Origin: Rhodospirillales bacterium | GTDB lineage: Bacteria; Pseudomonadota; Alphaproteobacteria; Rhodospirillales; Casp-alpha2 | DNA: 10,522 nucleotides | Direction of reading: 5' to 3' | NCBI GenBank assembly: GCA_021775275.1 | Contig: JAJFIE010000046.1 | Coordinates: 1 to 10,522, forward strand | Shown: piece after piece, positions 1 through 7,799 of the stretch | Layout of the letters: each line of letters opens with the position of its first letter | Numbering within the stretch: position 1 is the first letter of the stretch | Made by a program: the position numbers and the translations under genes | Notes under the pieces: generated by a model | The model's database searches: none | What the model was told of the DNA's origin: nothing | The model's input: only the letters and a program-made list of their open reading frames with translations

Positions 1-458
1 CCCATATTGGCGATATCGCCTTCACGCAGGTTGATCTCTGCCGCACTGCCCGCGCCCTCAACCAGAACCAGATCGGCATCCCGGCAGGTGATATCGAAGC
101 TTTCAAGCACGCGGGGCATCAAGGTTGGTTTCAGCTTGTAGTAATCGCGCGCCTTTGCCGTGGTTTCCACCTGCCCCTGAACAACGACTTGCGACCCGGT
201 TTCCGACTGAGGTTTGAGCAACACCGGATTCATGTGAATGCTGGACTGCCGATTGGCCGCCCGGGCCTGTAGCGCCTGCGCACGGCCGATCTCGCCGCCC
301 TCTATGGTGACGGCGGCATTGTTGGACATGTTTTGCGGCTTAAAGGGTGTGACCTTCAAGCCACGCCGGGAATAGGCCCGGCACAGGCCGGCCACCAGTA
401 GCGACTTGCCGACGTCAGAGCCGGTACCCTGAAACATGATGGCGGGAACACGGGACAT
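1..458 (-). CDS. cobQ: Cobyric acid synthase CobQ, N-terminal part (cut by window edge)
   Basis: This is the N-terminal 152 residues of adenosylcobyric acid synthase, the glutamine-dependent enzyme that amidates four side chains of adenosylcobyrinic acid a,c-diamide in the cytosol. Reading leftward from the ATG at 458-456, the protein opens with [19 protein letters not shown], the modified P-loop typical of the CobQ/CobB/BioD ATPase fold (residues 11-19). [10 protein letters not shown] follows at 38-47 and [11 protein letters not shown] at 134-144, both hallmarks of CobQ. The C-terminal glutaminase domain lies beyond base 1; the family is usually near 480-500 residues, so about two thirds are missing. 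The start is fixed by the conserved N-terminus; the ribosome binding site is weak (a GGGTG-like stretch). The gene begins 20 bp after the lipoprotein gene on the same strand, so the two are probably co-transcribed. Confidence 0.96.
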   Translation of the reverse strand, partial: MSRVPAIMFQGTGSDVGKSLLVAGLCRAYSRRGLKVTPFKPQNMSNNAAVTIEGGEIGRAQALQARAANRQSSIHMNPVLLKPQSETGSQVVVQGQVETTAKARDYYKLKPTLMPRVLESFDITCRDADLVLVEGAGSAAEINLREGDIANM

Positions 459-478
459 ATCCGAAATTTCACCCGGAC

Positions 479-1180
479 TCAACGGGGGGAAATAGCGGCG
501 CGCAAAGGGTCGGCTATGGGATTAGTGTGGATACCATCGAAGATGATCTCACGCGGCAACGCGTTTGCGCCGTACATGGCTTCGTTCAAATCCGTGCGCC
601 GAACCAGTGCCGCACCTTCCAGCGATACGCCGCCGTAGGCTCCCATGCCGGGTCCGACCACGGCGATGATATCCGCGCCCACGTTGGTGGTCGTCGATCC
701 CTCGAATCCGATACCCTTCCAGCCGACCGTTATACCGAAATCCGCGCCCAATTTGGCTTGATGCTCAACGACTGCATTCAACGCGCCGAGGTTACGGATG
801 ATCATGACGACTTCGGTTTCCTGCAACCCGATCTGGAGTCCGAAGCTGCCCGCCGTCAGTATATAGAATGCCGGGTAACTCCATCCATCCGGCGTTCGGG
901 CCAGCAACACGCCTGTGCCCGCCTCCGCCGCACCAAAAAAGCCGCCTTTGATTACACTGGGCAGAATAAGAACCCCCGCCGCATCGGGAATATACTGATC
1001 GATCACCTTCAGATCCGGCACCTTCCTGAAATGCGCCAGGGTATCCAGCGCGCCTTCGATCAACAGAGGTGCTGCCTTGTCAGGCGGGCCGGTAAACTGC
1101 GTGCACCCCGCCAAAAATATGACAGCAAGGACGGCCATGATCACAGCGGATCGTCTCGTAAGGCTTCGGAGGTGTCTCAT
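479..1180 (-). CDS. SYLF/YSC84-domain lipoprotein
   Basis: A 233-residue predicted lipoprotein. Residues 1-25 form a signal peptide with a basic start (RHLRSLTRR), a hydrophobic core and the lipobox LAGC, giving lipidated Cys26. Residue 27 is Thr rather than Asp, which in Gram-negative bacteria favours outer-membrane sorting. Residues from about 55 to 215 match the SYLF (YSC84, formerly DUF500) pattern: [17 protein letters not shown] (64-80), a glycine-rich [24 protein letters not shown] (111-120), then [24 protein letters not shown] near the end. SYLF domains bind phosphoinositides in eukaryotes; the bacterial role is unknown. The ATG at 1180 has a GGAA element about 8 bp upstream. The gene lies directly upstream of cobQ and is divergent from the isomerase gene. 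Nothing in the protein suggests corrinoid binding, so any link to B12 rests on position alone. Confidence 0.88.
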   Translation of the reverse strand: MRHLRSLTRRSAVIMAVLAVIFLAGCTQFTGPPDKAAPLLIEGALDTLAHFRKVPDLKVIDQYIPDAAGVLILPSVIKGGFFGAAEAGTGVLLARTPDGWSYPAFYILTAGSFGLQIGLQETEVVMIIRNLGALNAVVEHQAKLGADFGITVGWKGIGFEGSTTTNVGADIIAVVGPGMGAYGGVSLEGAALVRRTDLNEAMYGANALPREIIFDGIHTNPIADPLRAAISPR

Positions 1181-1262
1181 GAATGGGTTCCATTATTCAT
1201 TCAGCGCAACAATCTACCGCATTCCCGCCTCATCTGACTATCACCCAATCGCGCCTCAATGA

Positions 1263-1304
1263 AATTTCACAGTGCCCGTAACAATTATTTCTCACTGTCA
1301 AAAA
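1263..1304. repeat. Imperfect inverted repeat between divergent genes
   Basis: Arms TTTCACAGTG (1265-1274) and CACTGTCAAA (1293-1302) are reverse complements at 9 of 10 positions, with an 18-bp AT-rich spacer. The repeat lies in the 179-bp gap between the lipoprotein and isomerase genes, and its right arm overlaps the possible -35 box of the isomerase promoter. It could be an operator or a weak hairpin. The repeat is seen; the function is inferred. Confidence 0.4.
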
Positions 1305-1322
1305 GAAACTGAACCATATAGG
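1295..1322 (+). promoter_or_regulatory. Possible sigma-70 promoter of the isomerase gene
   Basis: CTGTCA (1295-1300, 4 of 6 matches to the -35 consensus) and TATAGG (1317-1322, 4 of 6 matches to the -10 consensus) are 16 bp apart. This would start transcription near 1329 and give a leader of about 30 nt. It is a weak match chosen because it sits in the only upstream gap. Confidence 0.28.
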
Positions 1323-1359
1323 CAGGAAATACAGGCCTTTCACCAATCGGAGACGGAAA

Positions 1360-1383
1360 ATGTCACAGGGAATGTCACAGAGG
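1360..1383 (+). repeat. 12-bp in-frame tandem duplication at the start codon
   Basis: ATGTCACAGGGA (1360-1371) and ATGTCACAGAGG (1372-1383) match at 10 of 12 positions, so the protein begins MSQG-MSQR with two possible starts. Only the first ATG has a properly spaced ribosome binding site; the AGGGA before the second ATG touches it and is too close. Confidence 0.7.
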
Positions 1384-2307
1384 CCAAACGATATGCCCAA
1401 ACCGCGCATATCGGACGTTGGATTCTGCACATGGGCTGGGTCACCGGATATGGTGGAAATGGCGGAGACACTTACCCTGGCTGGGCGGCTCGGGGCTGAT
1501 GTGGTCGAACTGAGTCTCTGCGACGAAGATATTATCGTCGGCTGCAAGGTTATCCCTGATCGCCTCCGTCGCCTGAAGGACATCATCAAAAATCACGATC
1601 TTCGCTATACGGTTCACGGACCGGGTTATGTGAATTTCATGGCGACCGACGATTTTGACCGAAACAAAAAACTCTGCCGGACGTTTCTGGAAGTGTGTGG
1701 AGAAATTGGCGCAAAATCCATGGTCATGCATACAGGGTATTGTATGCACGATGATGAAGCCGTGATGGAAGACCGCTATGCGCAGCAACGTGATGCCTAC
1801 CATGAAATGGGCGAGGTTGCGCGTTCATGCGGGGTCACCATTTGCGTGGAAAATATCTTCGACTACGCAGAAGGCATGCGCACGGCATCGCCTACAAAGC
1901 TGGCCAGCGAGATCAGGGAAATCGGCCACCCCAATGTGGCGGCGACACTGGATTTCGGTCATGCCGCCATCCAGTGCACCATTGATCAGCTGGATTATGT
2001 GCAGGAATGTCGCGCCATGGCCCCACAGGTCCGCCACCTGCATGTTCATGATAACTTTGGCCTGCCGCCCAATTACAATAATCTTGCCAGCGGCGCCGAG
2101 GCCGCCGCTTTCGGATACGACGATCTGCACCTGCCTGTCGGCTGGGGCGACAATATGCACTGGGAAGAGACACTGCCGGATCTGGCCTTAATGGACGGCA
2201 CGACCATGATTCTGGAATTAAGGCTGCCACAATATGCGCATGCTCTGGAGGACAGTCTTGCCAGGGCCCGGCATTTCGCCACGCTCATCAATGGGACCGC
2301 TTCGTAA
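1360..2307 (+). CDS. Sugar phosphate isomerase/epimerase-like TIM-barrel protein
   Basis: A 315-residue cytosolic protein of the xylose isomerase-like / AP-endonuclease-2 TIM-barrel superfamily. The usual metal and substrate residues appear intact and in order: His86 (TVHGPG), His124 (VMHTGY), Glu164 (CVENIF), Asp198 and His201 (TLDFGHA), His228/His230/Asp231 (HLHVHDN), His257 (DLHLPVGWGD, a strong family signature) and Glu286 (ILELR). A working divalent-metal isomerase or epimerase is therefore likely; the substrate cannot be read from sequence. The ATG at 1360 has GGAG at 1349-1352, 7 bp upstream. A second in-frame ATG at 1372 results from a 12-bp duplication, and a third lies at 1393. The gene runs against the surrounding cob genes and ends 9 bp from the end of cobO. 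It is not a known B12 pathway enzyme. Confidence 0.9.
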   Translation: MSQGMSQRPNDMPKPRISDVGFCTWAGSPDMVEMAETLTLAGRLGADVVELSLCDEDIIVGCKVIPDRLRRLKDIIKNHDLRYTVHGPGYVNFMATDDFDRNKKLCRTFLEVCGEIGAKSMVMHTGYCMHDDEAVMEDRYAQQRDAYHEMGEVARSCGVTICVENIFDYAEGMRTASPTKLASEIREIGHPNVAATLDFGHAAIQCTIDQLDYVQECRAMAPQVRHLHVHDNFGLPPNYNNLASGAEAAAFGYDDLHLPVGWGDNMHWEETLPDLALMDGTTMILELRLPQYAHALEDSLARARHFATLINGTAS

Positions 2308-2316
2308 CAATAACGC

Positions 2317-2934
2317 CTAAAACTCAATGCCCTTTTGTGCTTTGACGCCGGAACGGAAAGGATGCTTGATCTGCGTCATCTCGGTGACCAGATCGGCAAT
2401 TTCGATCAACTCGTCTTTGGCGTTCCGGCCTGTCACCACCACGTGCAGCATGTCGCGCTTGTTCCGGAAAGTTTCAAGCACTTCATCCAATGGCAGATTG
2501 TCGTAGCGCAGCACGATGTTCAGCTCGTCCAGCACCACCAGATCAAAACTGGGATCGGCCATCATTTCCTTGGCCGTTTCCCATGCCTGACGGGCGGCGG
2601 CCAGATCACGTTCGCGGTCCTGGGTTTCCCAGGTAAAGCCATCACCCATGGCTTTCATGACGCACAGCTCGGGGAATTTCTCCAGCACAACCCGCTCGCC
2701 GGTTTCCCACACGCCTTTGACAAACTGGATGATGCCCACCTTCATGCCGTTACCGACAGCGCGGGCGGCGAGACCCATGGCGGCTGTGGATTTGCCTTTG
2801 CCCTTGCCGGTATGGACCATCAACAGGCCTTTTTCGATGGTCTTGGTGGCCAGAATCTTGTCCCGCGCCGCCTTTTTCTTTTTCATCTTTTCGGCATGCC
2901 GCCGATTTAACTCTTCTTCATCCGTATCCGTCAT
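2317..2934 (-). CDS. cobO: Cob(I)yrinic acid a,c-diamide adenosyltransferase (CobO/BtuR type)
   Basis: A 205-residue ATP:corrinoid adenosyltransferase that transfers the 5'-deoxyadenosyl group of ATP to the reduced cobalt of cobyrinic acid a,c-diamide (or later corrinoids). Evidence is the P-loop TGKGKGKST at 42-50, IIQFVKGVWETGE (68-80), the Walker B-like VVLDELN (133-139), VVVTGRNA (165-172) and the family ending GVKAQKGIEF (196-205). The N-terminus is a charged, lysine-rich stretch (residues 5-25), as is common in CobO. Length is normal. The ATG at 2934 follows AGGGAG by 7 bp, a strong ribosome binding site. It is the last gene of the leftward series, 40 bp after cobN, and converges with the isomerase gene with 9 bp between stop codons. 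I see no hairpin terminator between them. Confidence 0.97.
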   Translation of the reverse strand: MTDTDEEELNRRHAEKMKKKKAARDKILATKTIEKGLLMVHTGKGKGKSTAAMGLAARAVGNGMKVGIIQFVKGVWETGERVVLEKFPELCVMKAMGDGFTWETQDRERDLAAARQAWETAKEMMADPSFDLVVLDELNIVLRYDNLPLDEVLETFRNKRDMLHVVVTGRNAKDELIEIADLVTEMTQIKHPFRSGVKAQKGIEF

Positions 2935-2939
2935 GGTGC

Positions 2940-2962
2940 GCTCCCTGTCATGCTCTCTGTCA
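2940..2962 (-). repeat. 12-bp tandem repeat carrying the cobO ribosome binding site
   Basis: GCTCCCTGTCA (2940-2950) and GCTCTCTGTCA (2952-2962) are direct copies with one mismatch and a 12-bp period. On the coding strand each gives TGACAG-RGAGC. The copy nearer cobO holds the AGGGAG ribosome binding site; the farther copy has the degenerate AGAGAG. Confidence 0.55.
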
Positions 2963-2974
2963 CGTCATGCCTCA

Positions 2975-5900
2975 TTATGCCGCAATTCCATCCAATCGCG
3001 CCCGGGTATCGTTGCGGCGGGGCCGCCATAGACCCCGGTCCTGTGCTTCACGCAATCGCTCGATCATTTCTTTCAGCGCCGCCGGATTATGCTCTGCGAT
3101 GAAATCGCGCACGGCGTCATCTTCCAGATAGGCCTCAAACACCGCATCAAAATGATGATCCTTCACGCAACGGGCCGTGGCAGCGAAGGCGAACAGGTAA
3201 TCCACCGTCGCCGCCATCTCGAACGCGCCCTTGTAGCCGTGCCGCATGACCCCGGCGATCCATTTGGGATTAACCACCCGGGCGCGAACGATACGTCCGA
3301 TTTCGTCTTCCAGCGTGCGAACACGAGGGCTCTCGGGGCGTGAATGATCATTGTGATAAACGGCGGGCTGCGCGCCGGATAACACCCGAACCGCCGCCGT
3401 GATACCGCCTTCGAACTGGTAATAGTCGTCGGAATCAAGAATATCGTGCTCCCGGTTGTCCTGATTCTGCACCACGGCATCGACACGTTTCAGGCGCGAT
3501 TCAAACAAACCATGGGCGCTTTCACCCGCACTGCCGGCGCCATAGGCGTATCCGCCCCACGCGACATATGCCTTTGCCAGATCAGCATCGGTATCCCAGC
3601 CTTTTTCATCGATCAGCGCTTGCAATCCTGCGCCATAGGCGCCGGGCATGGAGCCAAAGACACGATGACCTGCGCGCTTGTGCGCCGTAGTTTTATCGAG
3701 ACCGCCTGCGATCAAGGCCGCCGTGTCACTGTGTACACGGGCCGCCAGGGGATTTTCGTCCTCGTCTTCATCCAGTTCGGCGACGTCGCGGGCGGCTGAG
3801 TCCACCAGATCGATCAATGCCGGAAAGGCATCGCGGAAAAAACCGGAAACCCGGAGCGTCACATCCACGCGGGGGCGGCCCAACACCGAAATGGGCAGCA
3901 CCTCGAATCCCGTCACCCGGCGCGATGCCGAGTCCCATGTGGGCCGCACGCCCATCAAGGCCAGCGCCTGTGCGATATCATCGCCGCCCGTACGCATGTT
4001 GGATGTGCCCCAGGCGCTGATCGCCATGGCGCGGGGCCAGTCACCGTGTTCTTGTCTGTATGTTTCGATCAGCAGGTCAGCCGACTTCCACCCCAGCGTC
4101 CACGCCGCCGGGGTCGGTACGGTGCGGGTATCGACGGAATAGAAATTACGCCCCGTGGGCAGAACATCGGGGCGACCCCGGGTTGGCGCGCCTGACGGGC
4201 CGGGTGCGACAAAGCGGCCATCAAGGCCTGTGAGCAGTCCCGCCAGTTCCGCCTCACCGCAAGCTTCCACACCCGGTCGAATCTCTCTCTGGATAGCGTC
4301 CAGCACCGCGCTCGTCGCCCGCCACTCCGACTCCGCTTTCTGCTCGCCGGTTACAAGGGCGCGCGACAAGGCTTCAAGCCGCTCCACGGTATCGCCCGCC
4401 GTGCGCCACGGCTCCTCGGTTAGAATATTGGAAAGAATGTCGGGGCGAGGACCTTGCCATGGTGACCCCATGACGCAATCCAGTGGATCGAAGCCATCTC
4501 CCGCCAAGCCAAGGTCGTTGGCCAATGCGCGCAACAGCGAGGCATCGCCGCCCTCGCCCTTGCCACGGGGCACCCGGACAAGCGCCACCAGCAGATCGGT
4601 TAACAGGCCGCCCCCGGAACCATTGCCGGGGCTTTCACCAAAGATATGAAGTCCGTCGCGGATTTGTAGTTCCATTAATTCGCACAGATAGTTGTCGAGT
4701 TTCTGCAAGGCGACATCTTCGCCCTCACCCGCTGAAAACCCGCAATCAACGCCCACGCCGGTCGCCTCGCAGAGCGTCAGGATTTCCCGCTTCAGCACCT
4801 TCAATCGGCGCGGGTCAACGCCGGATGCCTCGTAATATTCATCTACCAGCTGTTCCAGATCACGCAGAGGTCCGTAGCTTTCAGCCCGGGTCAGCGGCGG
4901 TGTCAGGTGATCAATGATGACGGCGGCGGCACGGCGCTTGGCCTGTGTTCCCTCGCCCGGGTCGTTGACGATAAATGGATAAAGGTGAGGAACAGCACCA
5001 AATACGGCTTCGGGATAACACGCCGCCGATAGCGCCAACGCCTTGCCGGGTAGCCATTCCATGTTGCCGTGCTTGCCCATATGGACCACGGCGTCCACGC
5101 CGAAGCACTGACGCAACCAGACATAAAAAGCGAAATAATTATGCGGCGGGACCAGCGCCGGATCATGATAACTTTTCACCGGATCGATATTGTATCCCCG
5201 TGCGGGCTGAAGCCCAACAACCACGTTGCCACAGCAGAAGGCGGGAATCAGAAACGAGCCACAATCAACATCACCCGCGCGAAAAAAAGGATCGGATTCC
5301 GGTGCGCCCCATCGCTCTCGCACCGCCGCCTGTATGGACGCGGGCAGCCCGGCGAAAAATATCTGATATTCGGCCATGGACAGCGTCTCGCGCACCTCGC
5401 GGGTATCCAGTGCCGCAATGTCATTGGTCGGCCCCGCCTGCATGCGTCGGACCAGCGCGTCACCATCGGCGGGCACATCGGCAACGCCGTACCCCGCCTC
5501 GCTGAGGGCCTTCAGAACCACCACGCTGGCCGCCGGGGTATCGAGCCCCACACCATTGCCCAACCGCCCGTCTTTGTTGGGATAGTTGGCCAGAATCAGC
5601 GCGATGCGGCGATCCTCTGCCGGCCTGCCGCGCAGCCGCGCCCACCCCGCCGCAAGTTCAGCGACGAAGTCTACCCGGTCGGCAACCGGTTCATAGGCGA
5701 CGATGTCTGTTTCCGTCAGGGGATCACGGCGCGCGCTGCCCTTGAAGGAAACGGCGCGAGTGAAAATCCGCCCATCGACCTCCGGCAAGGCGACATTCAT
5801 GGCAATATCCCGTGCTCCCAGACCTGTGCTTTCCTCGCGCCATGCGACCTCATTCCCCCCGGAAAACACCACTTGCAGAATAGGGCAGTCGGCCTCGTCA

Positions 5901-6754
5901 AACGGCGTTGCCGACCGCACGGCGCCAGGCGCGGAGACGGCAAAGCCCGTGGCGTTCAATATCACCGCCGGTGGCGTAGCCGCCATCACGTCTGCCAACA
6001 CGGCAGCGGCGACCGGGTCTTTCAGGCTTTGGGTAAAAATTGGCAGCGCATTCAGGCCCGCCGCATCAAGAGACCCGATCAGGGCATCTATCACACTCGT
6101 ATTTCCCGCCTGCATGAGGGCACGGTAAAACACCACCGCCGCAACGGGGCGGCCTGCCTGCCAATGCCCCTCAAGCATTTCCACGTCCGGCATGATCTCC
6201 CCCGGCCAGTAAAGCCCGGCGCGAACCAGAGGCCGGGGCTCCTGCCATGGAGTCTCTGCACCGATCAGGGATGCCGCAAAGCCCATAAAGGAAAGTGCGT
6301 TGTCCGCACCGCCATGGACACAGTACTGCCAAAGCCGGTGGGCACTTTCCGCATCCAGCGAAGTAAAGCCGGTCAGTTCCGCGTCCGGCTGGTCATCGCC
6401 GGGCAGAAAAGCAACGAGGATATTTTTCTCGCGGCAGACGCCGGTGATCTGCTCCACACCATAAGGCCAGTATCCGCGTCCGCCCAGTAGGCGCACGATG
6501 ACCAGTTTCGCCTGACCAATAACAGCATCGGCATAGAGGTCGATGGACATGTTGTGACCCAGATGCATGACATTGGCGAGGCGCAGGCTGGGGAACCCTT
6601 GATGCGCCGCCACCATTTGGGCCTGAGCCTGAGCGAGCAGCGAAAGCTCCGTATCCGCCGCCGACAGCACAACAATGTCGCCCGGCGTCTGGCCAAGATC
6701 GATAGCCACTGATCCGTCCGATACGGCCCCCGGTTGCGCCGCCAGTAAATGCAT
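2975..6754 (-). CDS. cobN: Cobaltochelatase subunit CobN
   Basis: The 1259-residue large subunit of the ATP-dependent cobaltochelatase, which inserts Co2+ into hydrogenobyrinic acid a,c-diamide in the aerobic pathway. CobN binds the tetrapyrrole; it needs two partner subunits (P. denitrificans CobS and CobT), neither seen here. It is homologous to the ChlH/BchH magnesium chelatase subunit. Diagnostic stretches are RLLGGRGYWPYG (88-99), ILANYPNKDGRLGNGVGLDTPAS (387-410), VHMGKHGNMEWLPGKA (557-572, the conserved HxGxHGxxEWLPG motif), ISAWGTSNMRTGGDDIAQAL (912-931) and YAYGAGSAGES (1069-1079). A short acidic linker (ELDEDEDEN) lies near 993-1001. Length is normal and the frame is intact. The ATG at 6754 follows AGGA by about 6 bp. 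It starts 11 bp after cobW and ends 40 bp before cobO, so all three probably share one transcript. Confidence 0.98.
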   Translation of the reverse strand: MHLLAAQPGAVSDGSVAIDLGQTPGDIVVLSAADTELSLLAQAQAQMVAAHQGFPSLRLANVMHLGHNMSIDLYADAVIGQAKLVIVRLLGGRGYWPYGVEQITGVCREKNILVAFLPGDDQPDAELTGFTSLDAESAHRLWQYCVHGGADNALSFMGFAASLIGAETPWQEPRPLVRAGLYWPGEIMPDVEMLEGHWQAGRPVAAVVFYRALMQAGNTSVIDALIGSLDAAGLNALPIFTQSLKDPVAAAVLADVMAATPPAVILNATGFAVSAPGAVRSATPFDEADCPILQVVFSGGNEVAWREESTGLGARDIAMNVALPEVDGRIFTRAVSFKGSARRDPLTETDIVAYEPVADRVDFVAELAAGWARLRGRPAEDRRIALILANYPNKDGRLGNGVGLDTPAASVVVLKALSEAGYGVADVPADGDALVRRMQAGPTNDIAALDTREVRETLSMAEYQIFFAGLPASIQAAVRERWGAPESDPFFRAGDVDCGSFLIPAFCCGNVVVGLQPARGYNIDPVKSYHDPALVPPHNYFAFYVWLRQCFGVDAVVHMGKHGNMEWLPGKALALSAACYPEAVFGAVPHLYPFIVNDPGEGTQAKRRAAAVIIDHLTPPLTRAESYGPLRDLEQLVDEYYEASGVDPRRLKVLKREILTLCEATGVGVDCGFSAGEGEDVALQKLDNYLCELMELQIRDGLHIFGESPGNGSGGGLLTDLLVALVRVPRGKGEGGDASLLRALANDLGLAGDGFDPLDCVMGSPWQGPRPDILSNILTEEPWRTAGDTVERLEALSRALVTGEQKAESEWRATSAVLDAIQREIRPGVEACGEAELAGLLTGLDGRFVAPGPSGAPTRGRPDVLPTGRNFYSVDTRTVPTPAAWTLGWKSADLLIETYRQEHGDWPRAMAISAWGTSNMRTGGDDIAQALALMGVRPTWDSASRRVTGFEVLPISVLGRPRVDVTLRVSGFFRDAFPALIDLVDSAARDVAELDEDEDENPLAARVHSDTAALIAGGLDKTTAHKRAGHRVFGSMPGAYGAGLQALIDEKGWDTDADLAKAYVAWGGYAYGAGSAGESAHGLFESRLKRVDAVVQNQDNREHDILDSDDYYQFEGGITAAVRVLSGAQPAVYHNDHSRPESPRVRTLEDEIGRIVRARVVNPKWIAGVMRHGYKGAFEMAATVDYLFAFAATARCVKDHHFDAVFEAYLEDDAVRDFIAEHNPAALKEMIERLREAQDRGLWRPRRNDTRARLDGIAA

Positions 6755-6765
6755 GAATTCCTGCC

Positions 6766-7791
6766 TTAACCTTGCAATACTGCGGTTACGGCATCCCGAT
6801 CAAATCCGGTCTGACCAATGACCACCAGACGGCTTTCACGGGTCTCATCAGCGCGCCATTCACGATCAAAATAACGCTGCACGCGGCTGCCCACCGCTTG
6901 CACCACGTGACGCATGGGCTTGCCCGGCACATGGACAAAACCCTTTACCCGCAAGACATCATGGGCCGTGGCGATTTCCCTGATCCGTTCTTCCAGGACC
7001 GACGGGTCATCAAGATCGCTCAGAGACACAATGATGGAGTCGAAATCATCGTGATCATGTTCGCCGTCCACATCGTCATGGTGGGACCAGCGGGATTCAA
7101 TAACATCTTCCACGCTGGCGCCCACACCGAGCAGGACGCTGATGTCAATCTGTCCGTGGCGGGTCGGGATGATCTTGACGCCGGGCTGAACCGTATCGGC
7201 AAGATCGCCCCGAATACGCTCCAGCTCGTTTTTGTCGATCAGATCCGATTTGTTCAGCACAACGATATCCGCGCAATGAAGCTGGTCTTCGAACACTTCT
7301 TCCAGTGGCGAATCATGGTCCAGCGCGTCATCTCCTTCACGGGCTGCCTGAACGGCATCCGGGTCGTCGGCAAACTGGCCAGCGGCGACAGCAGGAGCAT
7401 CAATCACCGCAATAACGCCGTCCACAGTAACGCGGGCGCGGATTTCCGGCCAGTTGAAGGCCTTGACCAGCGGCTTGGGTAACGCCAGCCCGGAGGTCTC
7501 GATCACAATGTGGTCCGGCGGGTCAGCCCGGTCTATGAGCGCTTCCATGGTGGGCAGAAAATCATCGGCGACCGTGCAGCAGATACACCCGTTGGCCAGT
7601 TCCACCACGTCATCTTCATCGCAACCCTCGATGCCGCAACCGCCCAGCACATCACGGTCAATGCCGAGATCGCCAAATTCATTGATGATGAGCGCAATGC
7701 GTTTTCCATTGGCATTTTCAAGCAAATGACGGATCGCCGTCGTCTTGCCGGCGCCCAGGAACCCTGTAATGACCGTAGCGGGAATCTTCAT
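6766..7791 (-). CDS. cobW: Cobalamin biosynthesis GTPase CobW (COG0523 metallochaperone)
   Basis: A 341-residue G3E-family GTPase. CobW is thought to deliver Co2+ to the cobaltochelatase using GTP; the clustering with cobN fits that role. The Walker A motif is GFLGAGKTT (10-18), Walker B/switch region ETSG (98-101), the metal site GCICC (68-72, Cys69-x-Cys71-Cys72) and the guanine-specificity motif NKSD (180-183). Two more cysteines, Cys52 and Cys57 (GGCGIEGC), occur in the stretch typical of true CobW. A His/Asp-rich loop (residues 236-250, with His237, His238, His245 and His247) precedes the C-terminal domain that starts near 252 and could hold metal. The ATG at 7791 begins the conserved KIPATVITGFLG; the ribosome binding site is weak, so translation may be coupled to cobU, which ends 8 bp upstream. 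Confidence 0.97.
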   Translation of the reverse strand: MKIPATVITGFLGAGKTTAIRHLLENANGKRIALIINEFGDLGIDRDVLGGCGIEGCDEDDVVELANGCICCTVADDFLPTMEALIDRADPPDHIVIETSGLALPKPLVKAFNWPEIRARVTVDGVIAVIDAPAVAAGQFADDPDAVQAAREGDDALDHDSPLEEVFEDQLHCADIVVLNKSDLIDKNELERIRGDLADTVQPGVKIIPTRHGQIDISVLLGVGASVEDVIESRWSHHDDVDGEHDHDDFDSIIVSLSDLDDPSVLEERIREIATAHDVLRVKGFVHVPGKPMRHVVQAVGSRVQRYFDREWRADETRESRLVVIGQTGFDRDAVTAVLQG

Positions 7792-7799
7792 GTTTTTCG

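Noticed and set aside
527..1237. A 236-codon plus-strand frame opposite the lipoprotein gene
   Set aside because: The minus-strand protein has a lipobox and SYLF pattern; the plus frame has no recognisable domain.
1265..1340. Riboswitch-like fragments upstream of the isomerase gene (CCCGTAAC, CACTGT, AGGCAGGA)
   Set aside because: These recall pieces of the cobalamin riboswitch, but the spacing is about half that of the real element, the GGGAAGG piece is missing and the B12 box is broken after its first 8 bases.
2308..2316. Terminator between the convergent isomerase and cobO genes
   Set aside because: Only 9 bp separate the stop codons, and I see no GC-rich stem with a U-run there or just inside either gene.
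5069..6490. A 473-codon open frame on the plus strand opposite cobN
   Set aside because: It is fully antisense to a well-conserved cobN, its translation is rich in Arg, His and Pro with no recognisable motif, and long antisense frames are common in GC-rich genes.
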